A DNA stretch of 64,000 nucleotides from Macrobrachium rosenbergii. Lineage: Eukaryota; Arthropoda; Malacostraca; Decapoda; Palaemonidae. The first letter of the stretch is position 1. Every line of letters starts with the position of its first letter. The notes below the pieces were generated by a model that did no database searches, was not told where the DNA came from, and saw nothing but the letters and a program-made list of their open reading frames with translations. This document shows, in pieces, positions 1 to 11,538 of the stretch. The position numbers and the translations under genes are program-made. The stretch is taken from contig NC_089755.1 in the NCBI RefSeq assembly GCF_040412425.1, positions 50,401,798 through 50,465,797 of the forward strand, in the 5' to 3' direction.

Positions 1-218
1 AATGTATTAATTCACATGCATATATAGAAGACAATTTTGTTTATCAAGCTGCTTTTACAAAATATGATTAAAGATACATTTTTTATTTTTTCAGGATTCA
101 GTTTTACGTCTATTATTGCATAACATATCTCAAAGGTTGAGCGTCTCCTATTGTAATGTATTAATTCATATGCATATATAGAAGACAATTTTGTTTGTCA
201 AGCTGCTTTTACAAAGCA
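1..218. repeat. Direct repeat of ~62 bp, two copies
   Basis: Positions 1-61 recur at 155-217 with only two or three changes (AATGTATTAATTCA, then GCATATATAGAAGACA, then CAAGCTGCTTTTACAAA); offset 154 bp. Possibly the end of a larger tandem array cut by the window edge. Confidence 0.85.
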
Positions 219-518
219 GCAAACAACGTAGAAAGAAACGAAAACGCTGCTGAGACAAGAAAGAAAAAAGAAAAAAAAATAGTGGGAGGGGCGGCGCCTT
301 GAATTCGCCGAAAGATCATTCAACCGTGAGAAATGATGTGTCAGCATTTGGCCAATAAATTTACATGCCTTGTCTTCCGCCTGACTCAGCGCAAGTGGAT
401 CAACCACTATGGTGATGAATCACTGCGTGGCCGAAGAACGCATTCCGTGCCATTCTTGTCAAAGAAAAGCGCTCGATACAGTGATTCGATGCCACCGCAT
501 TCCATTCGTCATCTGGAA

Positions 519-818
519 TGTCGTCAGTGCACCTCATGCGGTGCACTGTAGGCATTACTTAAGGTTCTTTGCAGCGTGCCTTCGGCCCCTATAGCTGCAA
601 CCTCTTTCGTTCCTTTTTTTGTACCTCCTTTCATATTCTCTTTCTTCCATCTTACTTTCCACCCTCTCCTAACAATTTGATTCATGGTGCAACTGCGAGG
701 TTTTCCTACTGTTACACCTTTCAAACCTCCTCCTGTCAGTTTCCGTTTCAGCGCTGAATGGCCTTATAGGTCCTAGCGCTTGGTCTTTGGCCTAAATTTT
801 ATATTCAATTCAATTTAA
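519..818 (+). mobile_element. SINE-like family A, copy 1
   Basis: Begins at the GTGCACCTCATGCGGTGCAC hairpin, continues through TTACTTAAGGTTCTTTGCAG, CT-rich middle and GCAACTGCGAGGTTTTCCT, and ends with CAGCGCTGAATG...TAGGTCC...AGCGCTTGG and a TTCAATTCAATT tail. Recognised by comparison with nine other full or part copies between 0.8 and 39 kb and a fragment at 57.8 kb. No coding capacity. Confidence 0.9.
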
Positions 819-975
819 TCCTAACAATTGATTCATGGTGCAACTGCGAGGTTTTCCTACTGTTACACCTTTCAAACCACCTCCTGTCAGTTTCCGTTTC
901 AGCGCTGAATGGCCTTATAGGTCCCAGCGCTTGGCCTTTGGCCTAAATTCTACATTCAATTCAATTCCATTCAGT
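819..975 (+). mobile_element. SINE-like family A, tandem 3' half (copy 2)
   Basis: Directly abuts copy 1 and repeats its last ~155 bp from CCTAACAATTGATTCATGG to the ATTCAATTCAATTCCATTC tail. A local tandem duplication rather than a separate insertion. Confidence 0.9.
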
Positions 976-1187
976 TATCTGGAATGCGAGCGTCGATAAC
1001 CGAGTAGGTGAAGAAATACTTAAGAAATACTATCATGAGACGGGAATTTTTGCTTGTGTTTCGATTCAAACTGCGGATAAAAGAAGAGGATTATGTCAAC
1101 AGTCTTGCCACTTTTTTTATAAAAATAAAAATTTTAAAAAATAACGATCGTCAGCGAATCTCACAGCAGACACGTGCAGAATCTGAT
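976..1187. other. Unique AT-rich spacer
   Basis: No supported feature; a 79-codon ORF here runs into SINE copy 3 and is not credible. Confidence 0.5.
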
Positions 1188-1492
1188 TCCCGTAGGGGGG
1201 TAGTGCCATCAGTGCACCTCACGTGGTGCACTGTAGGCAATGCTTAAGGTTCTCTGCAGTGTCCCCTTCGGTCCCTATCTGCAGTCCCTTTCATTCCTTG
1301 TAGTGTGCCTTCATTCACATTCTCTTTCTTCCATCTGACTTTCCTCCTTCTGACAATTGTTTCATAGTGCAACTGCGAGGTTTTCCACCTGTTACACCAT
1401 AAAACCATTTACTCTCAATTTCCCTCGAAGCGCTGAGTGACCTCACAGGTCCCAGCGCTTGTCCTTTGGCCTAAATTTTATATTCCATTCCT
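1188..1492 (+). mobile_element. SINE-like family A, copy 3
   Basis: Full-length copy including the CCCGTAGGGGGG 5' end, the CACCTCACGTGGTGCACTG hairpin and the TATTCCATTCC tail. Confidence 0.9.
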
Positions 1493-1683
1493 ATGGCGTC
1501 TGATGGGTAACGCAGCGGGTCACAAAGAGGCCCGGAAGCAACTGTCGTGAGCGAATTAGTGAGTCAGTGAAGTATCGTGATTGCATCAATAAGGACTGGT
1601 AACAGAGGTGGTTATGAAAGATAATATAGACAAGCAGCAACAAAGGAAATAAATCTCAAAAAGACGATGTATCACTGGCTAAG

Positions 1684-1752
<69 letters not shown>
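1684..1752. repeat. (GA)n microsatellite
   Basis: About 34 uninterrupted GA units. Confidence 0.97.
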
Positions 1753-1755
<3 letters not shown>

Positions 1756-2049
1756 TTACCAATCATCGGGGCGTTAAGTGTAACTGGATGCTTATGGGCT
1801 ACCACGTCTTCCAATCTACTGTTTCGGCTTTGGTGAGGTTAGTTTTATTTCTTCGATGAATAAAGATATACAGTAGAGGTAAATATTATCATTCAATGAA
1901 CAGTTACTCCAATTCATGAGAAAACCCGTTCATGTAACATCGAAACATATGATGTACGCTCAAACACACAGACAGACAGACAAATAGTTTTACACACACA
2001 CATACTCACATATATGGAAGACATCATCACCCTCGCCCAGCTTTGTTAG
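1753..2049. other. Unique spacer with short (CA)/(ACAG) runs
   Basis: Contains ACAGACAGACAGACAAA near 1969-1984 and short CA runs; no gene signal. Confidence 0.5.
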
Positions 2050-2312
2050 GATTGGATTGGATTATAGATTGTAGGCCAAAGGCCAAGCGCTGGGACCTAC
2101 GAGGTCATTCAGCGCTGAAAGGGAAATTGACAGAAGGTCTGAGAGGTGTAACAGGAGGAAAATCTCGCAGTTGCACTGTGAAACAATTGTTAGGAGAAAG
2201 AAAGAGAATATGAACGGAGGTACAGAAAAAGGAATGAAGGAGGTTGCAGCTACGGCCCGAAGGGACGCTGCAAAGAACCTCAAGCAACGCCTACAGTGTA
2301 CCGCCTACAGTG
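2050..2312 (-). mobile_element. SINE-like family A, copy 4 (reverse)
   Basis: Reverse-oriented: (GGATT)n tail, then GGCCAAAGGCCAAGCGCTGG and the rest of the element, ending in two short GCCTACAGTG pieces. The 5' hairpin is truncated. Confidence 0.88.
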
Positions 2313-2412
2313 CTTTGTTAGGAGACGTGAAAACGCGGTAAAACCAAAACATAATTTACCGCAGGTTATGGTTTCTCATGGACCTGTTCGGGCCACCAGC
2401 ATATTCAAGTTT

Positions 2413-2590
2413 TTACGAACCGCGGATTTTATCCTTCTTCCAAACACCAGTTACGGAATCCATTAACCGGATAAAAAGTGTTTTTACGCCGAGGAAACGA
2501 GAATATTCTTCCGGCTCCACGGCGCATAAACTTTCCCATAACCTTCGCTCTTCCCGAAAAAGAGGTGTCCAGGTAACACCAAATGGCGGT
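2413..2590 (+). repeat. Family D dispersed repeat, copy 1
   Basis: Matches 27955-28130 in reverse complement, sharing CCAGTTACGGAATCCATTA, GAGGAAACGAGA, TATTCTTCC and CCATAACCTTCGCTCTTCCC. No coding signal; identity of the family unknown. Confidence 0.85.
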
Positions 2591-2613
2591 AAAGTACTCC
2601 CTGAAAGCGGCCG

Positions 2614-2618
<5 letters not shown>

Positions 2619-2648
<30 letters not shown>
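2619..2648. repeat. (CT)n microsatellite
   Basis: About 14 CT units. Confidence 0.95.
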
Positions 2649-2652
<4 letters not shown>

Positions 2653-2723
2653 CTTTTCTCTTACTTTGTCTGTGTATTGTCTTATAAGTACACACATATA
2701 TACATTATTGATTTGTCCTTTAA

Positions 2724-2732
2724 CAAACATAT

Positions 2733-2816
<84 letters not shown>

Positions 2817-2848
2817 CATAGAATGTTTACATTACAAACAATGCATAA

Positions 2849-2926
<78 letters not shown>

Positions 2927-2995
2927 TATACAGTATATATATTTATATATATATAATATATTTATGCATTGTTTGTACGTAAACATTTTATGTTT

Positions 2996-3034
<39 letters not shown>

Positions 3035-3035
3035 T
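2724..3035. repeat. (CA)n(AT)n...(AT)n(GT)n compound microsatellite with inverted-repeat arms
   Basis: AT tracts at 2743-2815 and 2850-2955, the second flanked by inverted arms 2814-2853 and 2955-2995 (AAACAATGCATAAATATAT versus its reverse complement), followed by (GT)n at 3007-3035. Confidence 0.92.
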
Positions 3036-3923
3036 TGTTTGTTAAAAGCACAAATCAATCCTTCCAAATAATTTTGGGAGACCCACCCACAAGACCTAAA
3101 GAAGAGAGACTCTTTAGGTCTCGCCCTTCCATCCATCAGCCCCGAACATACGGCAGATCACGCAGTTCCAGATCACGACAGATATCCGACTTCGCCTCGC
3201 ATCTCTCTGTGAAGCATCTCAGCCAATTATCTCTCCATCTATGTATTTCACAGGCTCTCCCAACCGACCCTCATCACTATAACAGCAGATGGCGATCATC
3301 CAATGCGTTCATCTGAATTTATCTTGCGTCATCCTCCTTCGGATCTCGTAAATCACGAAAGATGAGCTGTACCCGAGGCATCGCAGTTATCTCTGGGTTC
3401 ATCGTCCGTCATTGCACCATCATCCTTCCGAGTGGATTGTCGGGTAGCCAATTAGGTTTCGTCTGATCCGTCGCACAAAGCGTAACGGACAGTGCATTCG
3501 CTTTTGCCGCGATTCCAGTTGACTGATTGTTCTCACATGGATGTTCGATGAGACTTTGAGGATTCTGGGGGCAATGGTCATTTCCATTTTCAGTTTATGA
3601 TAATGTTGTGACAGCCAAAAGAAACTCGGAGCACTTCTTTCGATGACATTAACAAAAGAAGCGTTTAGAAAGCATTTGTCATTTTTCCTGTTTTTGAATT
3701 TTTGATGTCATTTCGGTCCATAAGCAGTGGTGGCTTTCCGAAGCGATAAATTTGTAATGTTATTTCCTTTGTATTGTCATTTCTGGACGGAATATTTCTG
3801 ATTGCACAAGATTTTGGTTTTTCTTTGTTACGCCAGTTTTGTAAGAGAAGATAAATTTAATTTTGTAAAAGTGATATGTGTGGTTGTTTTTCCATTTTGA
3901 TGATAAAGGTAACAATTTTACAT

Positions 3924-3924
<1 letters not shown>
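3036..3924. other. Unique sequence without a supported gene
   Basis: Contains a short hairpin (GACCTAAAGAAGAGAGACTC / CTTTAGGTC near 3092-3121). Otherwise unremarkable; ORFs are short and without family resemblance. Confidence 0.5.
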
Positions 3925-3991
<67 letters not shown>

Positions 3992-4078
3992 GTATGTATA
4001 TATATGTATATGTATACATATATATATGTATACACACGTGTATATGTACAAATATATGTTTATATATATATATTTATG

Positions 4079-4134
<56 letters not shown>

Positions 4135-4224
4135 CATATATATATATATATATTATATATATACATATATATTTATATATATATATATACATGCATATAT
4201 GTGTGTGTGTGTTTGTGTGTGTGC
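3925..4224. repeat. (GT)n(AT)n(GT)n compound microsatellite
   Basis: 300 bp of AT/GT dinucleotides with many ATGTAT interruptions. Confidence 0.95.
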
Positions 4225-4385
4225 GCGCAATGCAAACCACAATCGTAAACACAGTGATAGTAAACATAAAGAAACTAAAAAAAAAGTTTGTAATTACAAA
4301 AATAGCATTCGCCGCTAGAGGACGGTCACAGAGTGAATTAGAATACAGAACTATGAAATTCCGAGTACAGGACACAAATTGTAAA

Positions 4386-4503
4386 ATATAGGCAACAGGG
4401 CATAGCAAAAAAAAAAATACAGACTACAGGCCATAGCAAAAGAAGATACAGATTACAGGCCTTAGCAAAAGAAAATTTAGACTACAGACCATAGCGAAAG
4501 AAA
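4386..4503. repeat. ~38-bp degenerate tandem repeat, three to four copies
   Basis: Repeated core TACAGGCCATAGCAAAAGAA with variants (GGCATAGC, GGCCTTAGC, GACCATAGCG). Confidence 0.75.
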
Positions 4504-5287
4504 ATGGCAGCGTTTGCAACGCTCGGGTAGCTGTTTTCCAGTGCTCGAGAATACCGGATGTAAATCTGCTTGAAAGTGGTTTGGGTAAAGACGGGTCCGC
4601 TAAATCCAGCTTCCGCTACCCCAGAGGTCGAAGGTCTTAATTGCCCTTGGAGTACAAAGAGAGAGAGAGAGAGAGATATCCCTTTGTTAATGTACGTGAA
4701 CCTCTGGCTAGCAAAAACGACTAAAAATATGGCTAGCAACGTTTTTGGGAAAGATAATCATTTTTACAAGATGTCATTCAATAGCGAGAATGACGTATTA
4801 GTTCAAGCAGCCCTTATGCCAGCAAGGGCTTTTGCTCTTGGGTAGCCCGTGAAATAGAGAAAGTGAGAGAATGAGATAGAAGGAGAGAGAGAGAGAGAGA
4901 GTGAACTGAACTTTCATTGTTAATTTGCGTTTTCATTGTAACTAACAGGTACAATTAAGCTTCATAATTGTCTATGTTCCCGTACATTTTTTTACTGGAA
5001 GAAAGAGATTCATTAGAAAGAGACATAGGCTTTCCTTCCAGTTAACAAACACGGATAAGCCTTGTAGCAGTATTCCTATACCCTTTTTTTTATGAAGATC
5101 ATTAGTACGCTGGAAGGAAACCCCTTCATTAAGAGGGGAATACTTTTCTCTAGAGGAGCGGGCGATCAGTAGGGAGCGATGTCGTGAATGGTTCAAGTTA
5201 CTACGAAGACCTAATTAAGGTCATGGAGAAGAATAACCTTTGTCGTTCCATCCCTTTCAGAGTTTTCCCCTTTTTATTCTTGTTGGG
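4504..5287. other. Unique sequence with short GA runs
   Basis: GA runs at 4660-4676 and 4880-4901; nothing coding recognised. Confidence 0.5.

Positions 5288-5351
<64 letters not shown>
5288..5351. repeat. (CT)n microsatellite
   Basis: 32 uninterrupted CT units. Confidence 0.97.
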
Positions 5352-5352
<1 letters not shown>

Positions 5353-5378
5353 GTTACACCTAGAGCAGAAAAAGATAG

Positions 5379-5490
5379 GACTCCTAGGGAGGGTAGACAC
5401 ACAGAGAGAGAGAGAAGATATGACTCCTAGGGAGGGCAGATAGAGAGAGAGAGAGTGAAAGAGAGAGAGAGTGAGTGAGAGAGAGAGAGT

Positions 5491-5530
<40 letters not shown>
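5379..5530. repeat. Interrupted (GA)n block with a small duplication
   Basis: GACTCCTAGGGAGGG occurs twice (about 5380 and 5422) followed by GA tracts broken by GTGAGTGA. It forms a potential inverted pair with the CT tract just upstream. Confidence 0.85.
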
Positions 5531-5532
<2 letters not shown>

Positions 5533-5701
5533 GGGGTTACAGAGGAGAGATACAAAGGGTTTATGTGATAACCCTGGAAACAAGGAAATAAACGTTAGTG
5601 GACGATTTAGCAAATAATCAGAGATCATTATGCATTAGATATTATAAAGATCAGGTCGCGTGGAATGATATTAGACTGATTTTCGTAGTGCATGGTATAT
5701 G

Positions 5702-6080
5702 TAAAAAACAAGTAAAAAATGGGACGAAGTTTCTTCGGCGCAATCGAGTTTTCTGTACAGCCGCTACAGCGTATAATCGAGGCCACTGAAAATAGATCCA
5801 TCTTTCGGTCGTCTCGGTATCATGAGCCGCGGCCCATGAGACTTTAAACAAGGCCCGGTGGTGGTCTATTTTATGGCTAACTTTAACCTTGAATAAAATA
5901 AAAACTACTGAGGCTAGAGGACTGTAATTTGGTATGTTTGGTGATTGGAGGGTGGATGGTCAACATACCAATTTGCAGCCCTCTAGCCTCAGTATTTTTT
6001 AAGATCTGAGGGCGGACAGAAAAAAGTGCGGACGGACAGACAAAGACGGCACAACAGTTTTCTTTTAGAGAAAACTAAAA
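5702..6080 (+). mobile_element. Foldback family B, copy 1
   Basis: Starts with the CGAAGTTTCTTCGGCGCAA hairpin and GTTTTCTGTACAGCC, has CACTGAAAATAG...CTTTCGG, a ~75-bp near-palindrome (GAGGCTAGAGG...CCTCTAGCCTC), then GAGGGCGGACAGAAAAAAG and ends in TTTTCTTTTAGAGAAAACT. Seven copies in the window define the family. No coding capacity; a MITE-like or other non-autonomous element. Confidence 0.9.
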
Positions 6081-6985
6081 ACACTCACAGGGTAACCCTG
6101 CCAAGAAAAAAAAAATTAAAACGTGTAAGTCGAATTCAAGGCAAAATCTAATCAACTCTTCCTTGCTCCACAGTACACCCCGCTAAAAGTTTCCTTTGAA
6201 GTATATCAGTAAACTATTGATATATTATCTAGACGGCCAGACAAACAAAGAAGCGTATCAGCACTGGTGACTATACAGCCTTCGTCCAGCCCTTTTATAG
6301 AGGCGGGGGGGGGGCCGGCAGGAAGCCGATTAGAAATGTGTTTATGTTAGTGTTCCTTTCAGTCCAAACGCATCGAAGAAAAACGTAATTCACTTGTGAC
6401 TCTGTAAGCAAAAATGGCGATCTGATACTAATACACTTGAGACTTAAAATGCCAGTCATAAATAATGTCGAACTGTCAAGCAAAAATCATTCAGGGATAA
6501 AGCAAGGAAAGCAAATATTAAGAATTACACAGTATAAACTGCAGGTCGTGGAGAACGAAAGGTATTGAAAGAAAGCAGCATGTCGAACTTCACCCGAGGA
6601 TAATTCAGGGAGCAGAATCGATATTCAGAATTAGCTGGATTTCAAAAGGCCTCTTACATGAAGTTGCGTCACTGTGATCTCAGGAAATCGAGTTTGATCA
6701 AGGGTGAGGGAGAACGAAGCCCTAAAATAACTGACACATTGATTACGGCAGAGTCAGTTACGGAATACTGATGGAAACTGTTGTTTACCGTTATATAGTG
6801 TTTCTCTTTACGTTGATAGCCATTAAAAAAAGTGGGGGGAGGGTGTTTGCCCATCGGCAAAAGCGAGAGAGATATAAATAGAGTCCCCTATTCAAAATTT
6901 ATCAACGCTTACTACATAAATTTGACAAAACGAGATTTGATTAGATTTTGAGATAAATATGCATCTGGAAAATGATTGAATTTGT
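6081..6985. other. Unique sequence
   Basis: Contains a 9-G run at 6304-6314; otherwise no recognisable feature or gene. Confidence 0.5.
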
Positions 6986-6990
6986 ATACA

Positions 6991-7062
<72 letters not shown>
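6986..7062. repeat. (AT)n microsatellite
   Basis: About 37 AT units. Confidence 0.97.
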
Positions 7063-7064
<2 letters not shown>

Positions 7065-7347
7065 GGGGGTATGTACTTGTCGTCAAGAGAGCTTCTGTGT
7101 TGGCTAGCGTCCTTGGGTCCACGCCACTCTTCTTAAAACCTATTAACAGACTACTATTCTTTTCCTTTGGGCAAAGACCCGTATTGGCATAAGGCTGGCT
7201 TAATCTGAACTAACATGGAAGGGGAAAAAAAAAAGATGAATGCTTTTAAAATTCAGGTATTAAGAGAGCTGGAAGTTCATGCCCGATTGCTTCTGTTTGA
7301 TTTCGTTGTATCTCTGGCAATACATCGTTCATTGAAATAACATGAAT

Positions 7348-7645
7348 CCCTTGGGGGGCTAGTGCCGTCAGTGCTCCTCATGCGGTGCACTGTAGGCATT
7401 ACTTAAGGTTCTGTGCAGCTTACCTTCGGCCCCTAGCTGCTACAACCCCTTTCATTCATTTTATTGTACCTCCGTTCATATTCTCTTTTTTACCATCTTA
7501 TTTCTCACCCTCTCCTAACAATTCACAGTTTTCCTCCGATTACACCTTTCAAGCCTTTCTACTCTCAATTTCCGTTTCAGGCGCTGAATGACCTCATAGG
7601 TCCCAGTGCTTGGCCTTTGGCAAAAATTCTATGTTCCATTCCATC
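7348..7645 (+). mobile_element. SINE-like family A, copy 5
   Basis: Near full-length; lacks the GTGCAACTGCGAGG segment; tail ATGTTCCATTCCATC. Confidence 0.9.
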
Positions 7646-7946
7646 TAAATAACATGAAAGAAGGAAGACGGGACAAAGGAGGAGGAGACAAAAATGTAAC
7701 CTTTTTTTAGAATTTTATGTGAACATAGCTCTTGTGTATATGTCTGCTTCTGCTGTCCAAGATTTTTTTTCCTACCGCATAATTTTTTTTTACACTCAGC
7801 CCACTTAGAGACTTTTAGTATTCGGCTGCCCCCATGTACTTTTCCTTTCTGAGTGCTACCCACCATAGTCGACCTCCTACCAAGTACGTAATTGTTAGAT
7901 CAACAGAGGCACAGCGAGATTTATCGGGACGTACCACAAGTACCCA

Positions 7947-8022
7947 GAATTGGGCATTTATCATAAATTCTTGCACTTTTACTTATATATATATATAATA
8001 TATTTGTATTTATATATATATG

Positions 8023-8114
<92 letters not shown>

Positions 8115-8143
8115 GCGAGAATTTATAATAAATGCCCAATTTT
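7947..8143. repeat. (AT)n array inside ~35-bp inverted arms
   Basis: Left arm AATTGGGCATTTATCATAAA... and right arm ...TTATAATAAATGCCCAATTT are reverse complements, with ~125 bp of AT dinucleotides between them. Confidence 0.92.
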
Positions 8144-8422
8144 GTTTTAAAAAATGGACGAAATGTTTCAGTATAATGAATACATAAAAATTTCGCTGTA
8201 ATCAGCGGAGGAAATTGAATTTCCTGACATAACGCTCTGGCGTTCGGCGAATTTATTGCCAGGTAATAATTTATATCAATGAATTTCAGGTGCGTAATCA
8301 GTACATACGGAATTACAGCCATTATACGTTCTGATAGACTGAGCAAATGAGACAAGTCTAACGACCTGAATATAAATGCAATCTATTGCAGGCAATAACG
8401 CGAAAATGAGTGAGCGTATTTG

Positions 8423-8810
8423 AAACAAGTGAAAAATGCAATCAGGTTTTCTGTACAGCCGCTACAGCGTATAATTAAGGCCACTGATAATATATCTATC
8501 TTTCGGTGGTCTTTGTATAATGCTGTATGAGCCGCGGCCCATGAAACTTTAAACCACGGCCCGTTGGTGGCCTATCCTATATTGTTGCCAGAAGCACGAT
8601 TATGGCTAACTTTAACCCTAAATAAAATAAAAACTACCAAGGCTAGAGGGTTGCAATTTGGTATGTTTGATGATTTGAGGGTGGATGATCAACATACCAA
8701 TTTGCAGCCCTCTAGCCTCAGTAGTTTTTAAGATCCGAGGGCGGAGAGAAAAAAGTGCGGACGGACAGACAAAGCCGGCACAATAGTTTTCTTTTACAGA
8801 AAACTAAAAG
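8423..8810 (+). mobile_element. Foldback family B, copy 2
   Basis: Near-complete from AAACAAGTGAAAAATGC to TTTTACAGAAAACTAAAAG. The first hairpin is partly deleted; the central GCTAGAGG...CCTCTAGC palindrome is intact. Confidence 0.92.
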
Positions 8811-9225
8811 TAGTCTCGTATTAAATTTTAACATGAGGGTTTGTTATCGGGGGTATATTCTACTTACTCATTCGTTAGCTTTGGTTGTTTGTTTGTTTGT
8901 TCCATCTTGGTCACTATAGACTTAGCACTTCTTAATCCGGTCCTCTTATATGAGACTTCACTGTCAAAACAAGTATAGATTATTCAGGAGGCCGAGTTTC
9001 CATCGTTTCCCGGATCTCATCACCGGTCTGATTTCTCCTGCCGTACCTTTCGTTAAAGATTCAGTATTAACGCGGTTCGAGTACTAGACTAACCGTGGGT
9101 GATTTGCTCTACGAAACTGACGTTGAATCCACCTTGAATTAATTATTTTACGAGAGGCAGTCAATTCCGTAAAATGGTTATCAGATGAAACATATGCGAC
9201 AGAAATACAATGCATCACACACACA
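8811..9225. other. Unique sequence
   Basis: Has a short (GTTT)n run near 8886-8901; nothing else. Confidence 0.5.
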
Positions 9226-9229
9226 CACA

Positions 9230-9303
<74 letters not shown>

Positions 9304-9434
9304 CTGAATCACGAAATTATGGAACGTGATGAATATATAAATAAAGATAAAATCCACGAAGGAAAGTAAAGGACGACAGACAGTCGGAAGGCCTCAAAGC
9401 ACTCCAGTGTTTCCTTTTCCTTCGTGGATATTAT

Positions 9435-9526
<92 letters not shown>

Positions 9527-9530
9527 CATC
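9226..9530. repeat. Two (AT)n arrays separated by an inverted repeat
   Basis: AT arrays at 9226-9301 and 9434-9523. Between them ATAAAATCCACGAAGGAAA (9347-9365) pairs with TTTCCTTTTCCTTCGTGGAT (9410-9429). Confidence 0.92.
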
Positions 9531-9607
9531 GTACACGCAAGAATATGCCGACGAACATTGTAGTACGGAAATCCCGTACATATTCCCCACATTTAAGTCC
9601 TCCATAG

Positions 9608-9921
9608 GTGCGTAGAGCCGTCAATGCACCTCATGCGGTGCACTGTAGGCATTACTTAAGATTCTTGGCAGTGTGCCTTCGGCCCCTAGCTGCAACCCCT
9701 TTCGTTCCTTTTTACTGTGCCTCCTTTCATATTCTCTTTCTTCTTTCTTACTTTCTTCCCTCTCTTAACAATTAATTTATTGTGCAACAGCGAGGTTTAC
9801 CTCCTGTTACACCTTTCAAACCTCTTACCGTTAATTTCCGTTTCAGCGCTGAGTGACCTCATAGGTCCCAGTGCCTGGCCTTTGGCCTAAATTCTATATT
9901 CATCCCAATCAATTCAACCCA
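9608..9921 (+). mobile_element. SINE-like family A, copy 6
   Basis: Full hairpins at both ends; tail TTCATCCCAATCAATTCAAC. Confidence 0.9.
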
Positions 9922-10468
9922 CATTTAAATCACATAGGTTTACCACTGACTGCGTGGGTCCCAGATACCATAATATATATCGGACGAGATGGAAAACATC
10001 AAATGGAGAAATAGAAGGAAAAAGAGTCCTCCAATGCAATAGAGGATGGGGGGCTTTTCCGTTTATCATGATCACAGATAGCGCGGGAGCAGTTAATAAC
10101 AGCGACATTCAAGTTGCAATACTCACTGAAACCAAGCGTGGTGTGTTTCTGGGCAAATTGGAATTCCTTTTATTTTGGCTTACGGCGTGTTTCATTTCAA
10201 GGGTGTTTTAGTTTATTAAAGCTGGAGTTCAAGCGTACTAAATTCAATCGGCGCTCTTAATGAAAGTAAATATGTAATCGTTAAATTATTTTCAAAGATT
10301 TTATTACAATTTTGTAATTTACTGTGTCATTTTTTTCGTGTATGTTTTTCCATGTCTTTTTTTTTTATACTGTTGATTTTATATTTCTTAGTGACGTCAT
10401 CTGCTTGCAACTTTTTTGTTCTTCTTGACAAGTATATTTTTTTCTCTTTAAATTCAGTATTTACTTCA
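9922..10468. other. Unique sequence
   Basis: No repeat or gene recognised; the ~85-codon ORF at 9954-10211 has no family signature. Confidence 0.45.
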
Positions 10469-10766
10469 CCCCGTAGGGGTTTAGTGCCGTCATTGCATCT
10501 CATGCGGTGCACTGTAGGCATTACTTAAGGTTCTTTGCAGCGTGCCGTCGGCCCCTAGCTGCAACCCCTTTTGTTCCTTTGACTGCACCTCCTTTCATAT
10601 TCTCTTTCTTTCATCTTACTTTCTACCCTCTCCTAACAACTGCCAGTTTTTCCTCCTGTTACACCTTAACAATCTTTTTACTGTCAATTTCCATTTCAGC
10701 GCTGAATGACCGAATAGGTCCCAGCGCTTGGCCTTTTGGCCAAAGTTTTACATTCCATTCCATTCC
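10469..10766 (+). mobile_element. SINE-like family A, copy 7
   Basis: Keeps the CCCCGTAGGGG 5' palindrome and an (ATTCC)n tail. Confidence 0.92.
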
Positions 10767-10913
10767 CACACTTGGTTTAATTCCAAGTTTAATCCTTGAC
10801 AGACGTGAAGCCATTATTTCTATGCGATCTACTTCTGTAGCCATAGTCCGGGATTCATATTCCTGAGATGTATACTAGTATTGCACCAGCCCCGTTTTTT
10901 TTTTTCCATGCAC

Positions 10914-10973
10914 CTAGGTTAGGTTAAGGTTAGGTTAGGTTGGGTTAAGGTTAGGTTAGGTTGGGTTAGGTTT
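10914..10973 (+). repeat. Interstitial telomere-type tract (TTAGG variants)
   Basis: About 11 units of TTAGG with TTAAGG and TTGGG variants. TTAGG is the arthropod telomere repeat; here it is internal and degenerate. Confidence 0.85.
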
Positions 10974-11480
10974 TAATATATGAGAGAGATTTGGGTGTGG
11001 GAAACGTAATGAGATTATTTTCAAGAAAATTCTATGGTTAGTTTTTAAGATATGGCGTCCCGCTTTTTTTCAGGGAAAGGTCCCGGGCTGGAGCAATACT
11101 CGGGGAAAATGCGTCCGGGTTAAACGCTACCCAGAAGATCACGTAATTGAAGAATTATTGGCCCATGTCATATCTTCTGATTGATGTTCGCCGTTGTTAC
11201 TTTAGAGAGAGAGACGAAAGAAGGCTCGGTAACAGTTAGAAAGAGGATGACATCGTGACTTAATCTGCTGTTTCAATTTAGTGTTTAATCGCGGGAAAAG
11301 AACAGCAAACGCGTGAATTTGTCATTAATAATTTTTTTTTTCAGATGTTAATTTTTGAGATGAAAAATTACTGTGAACTTCTTCACCGTCGGTGTCCAAA
11401 TTGCCACGGAAATAGTTTTGTTCAGATTTCATCAAGAAAATATTCAAAGTTATTTCATCCCGATGATGAAAGCCAGTTTG

Positions 11481-11483
<3 letters not shown>
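10974..11483. other. Unique sequence
   Basis: No supported feature. Confidence 0.45.

Positions 11484-11536
<53 letters not shown>
11484..11536. repeat. (AAT)n microsatellite
   Basis: About 17 AAT units; source of a spurious poly-Asn/poly-Ile reading. Confidence 0.97.

Positions 11537-11538
<2 letters not shown>

Noticed and set aside
3876..4391. 171-codon Tyr/Ile-rich ORF
   Set aside because: Reads through (AT)n/(GT)n microsatellite.
10507..10866. 119-codon ORF
   Set aside because: Lies almost wholly in SINE family A copy 7; the same reading appears in other copies with stops.
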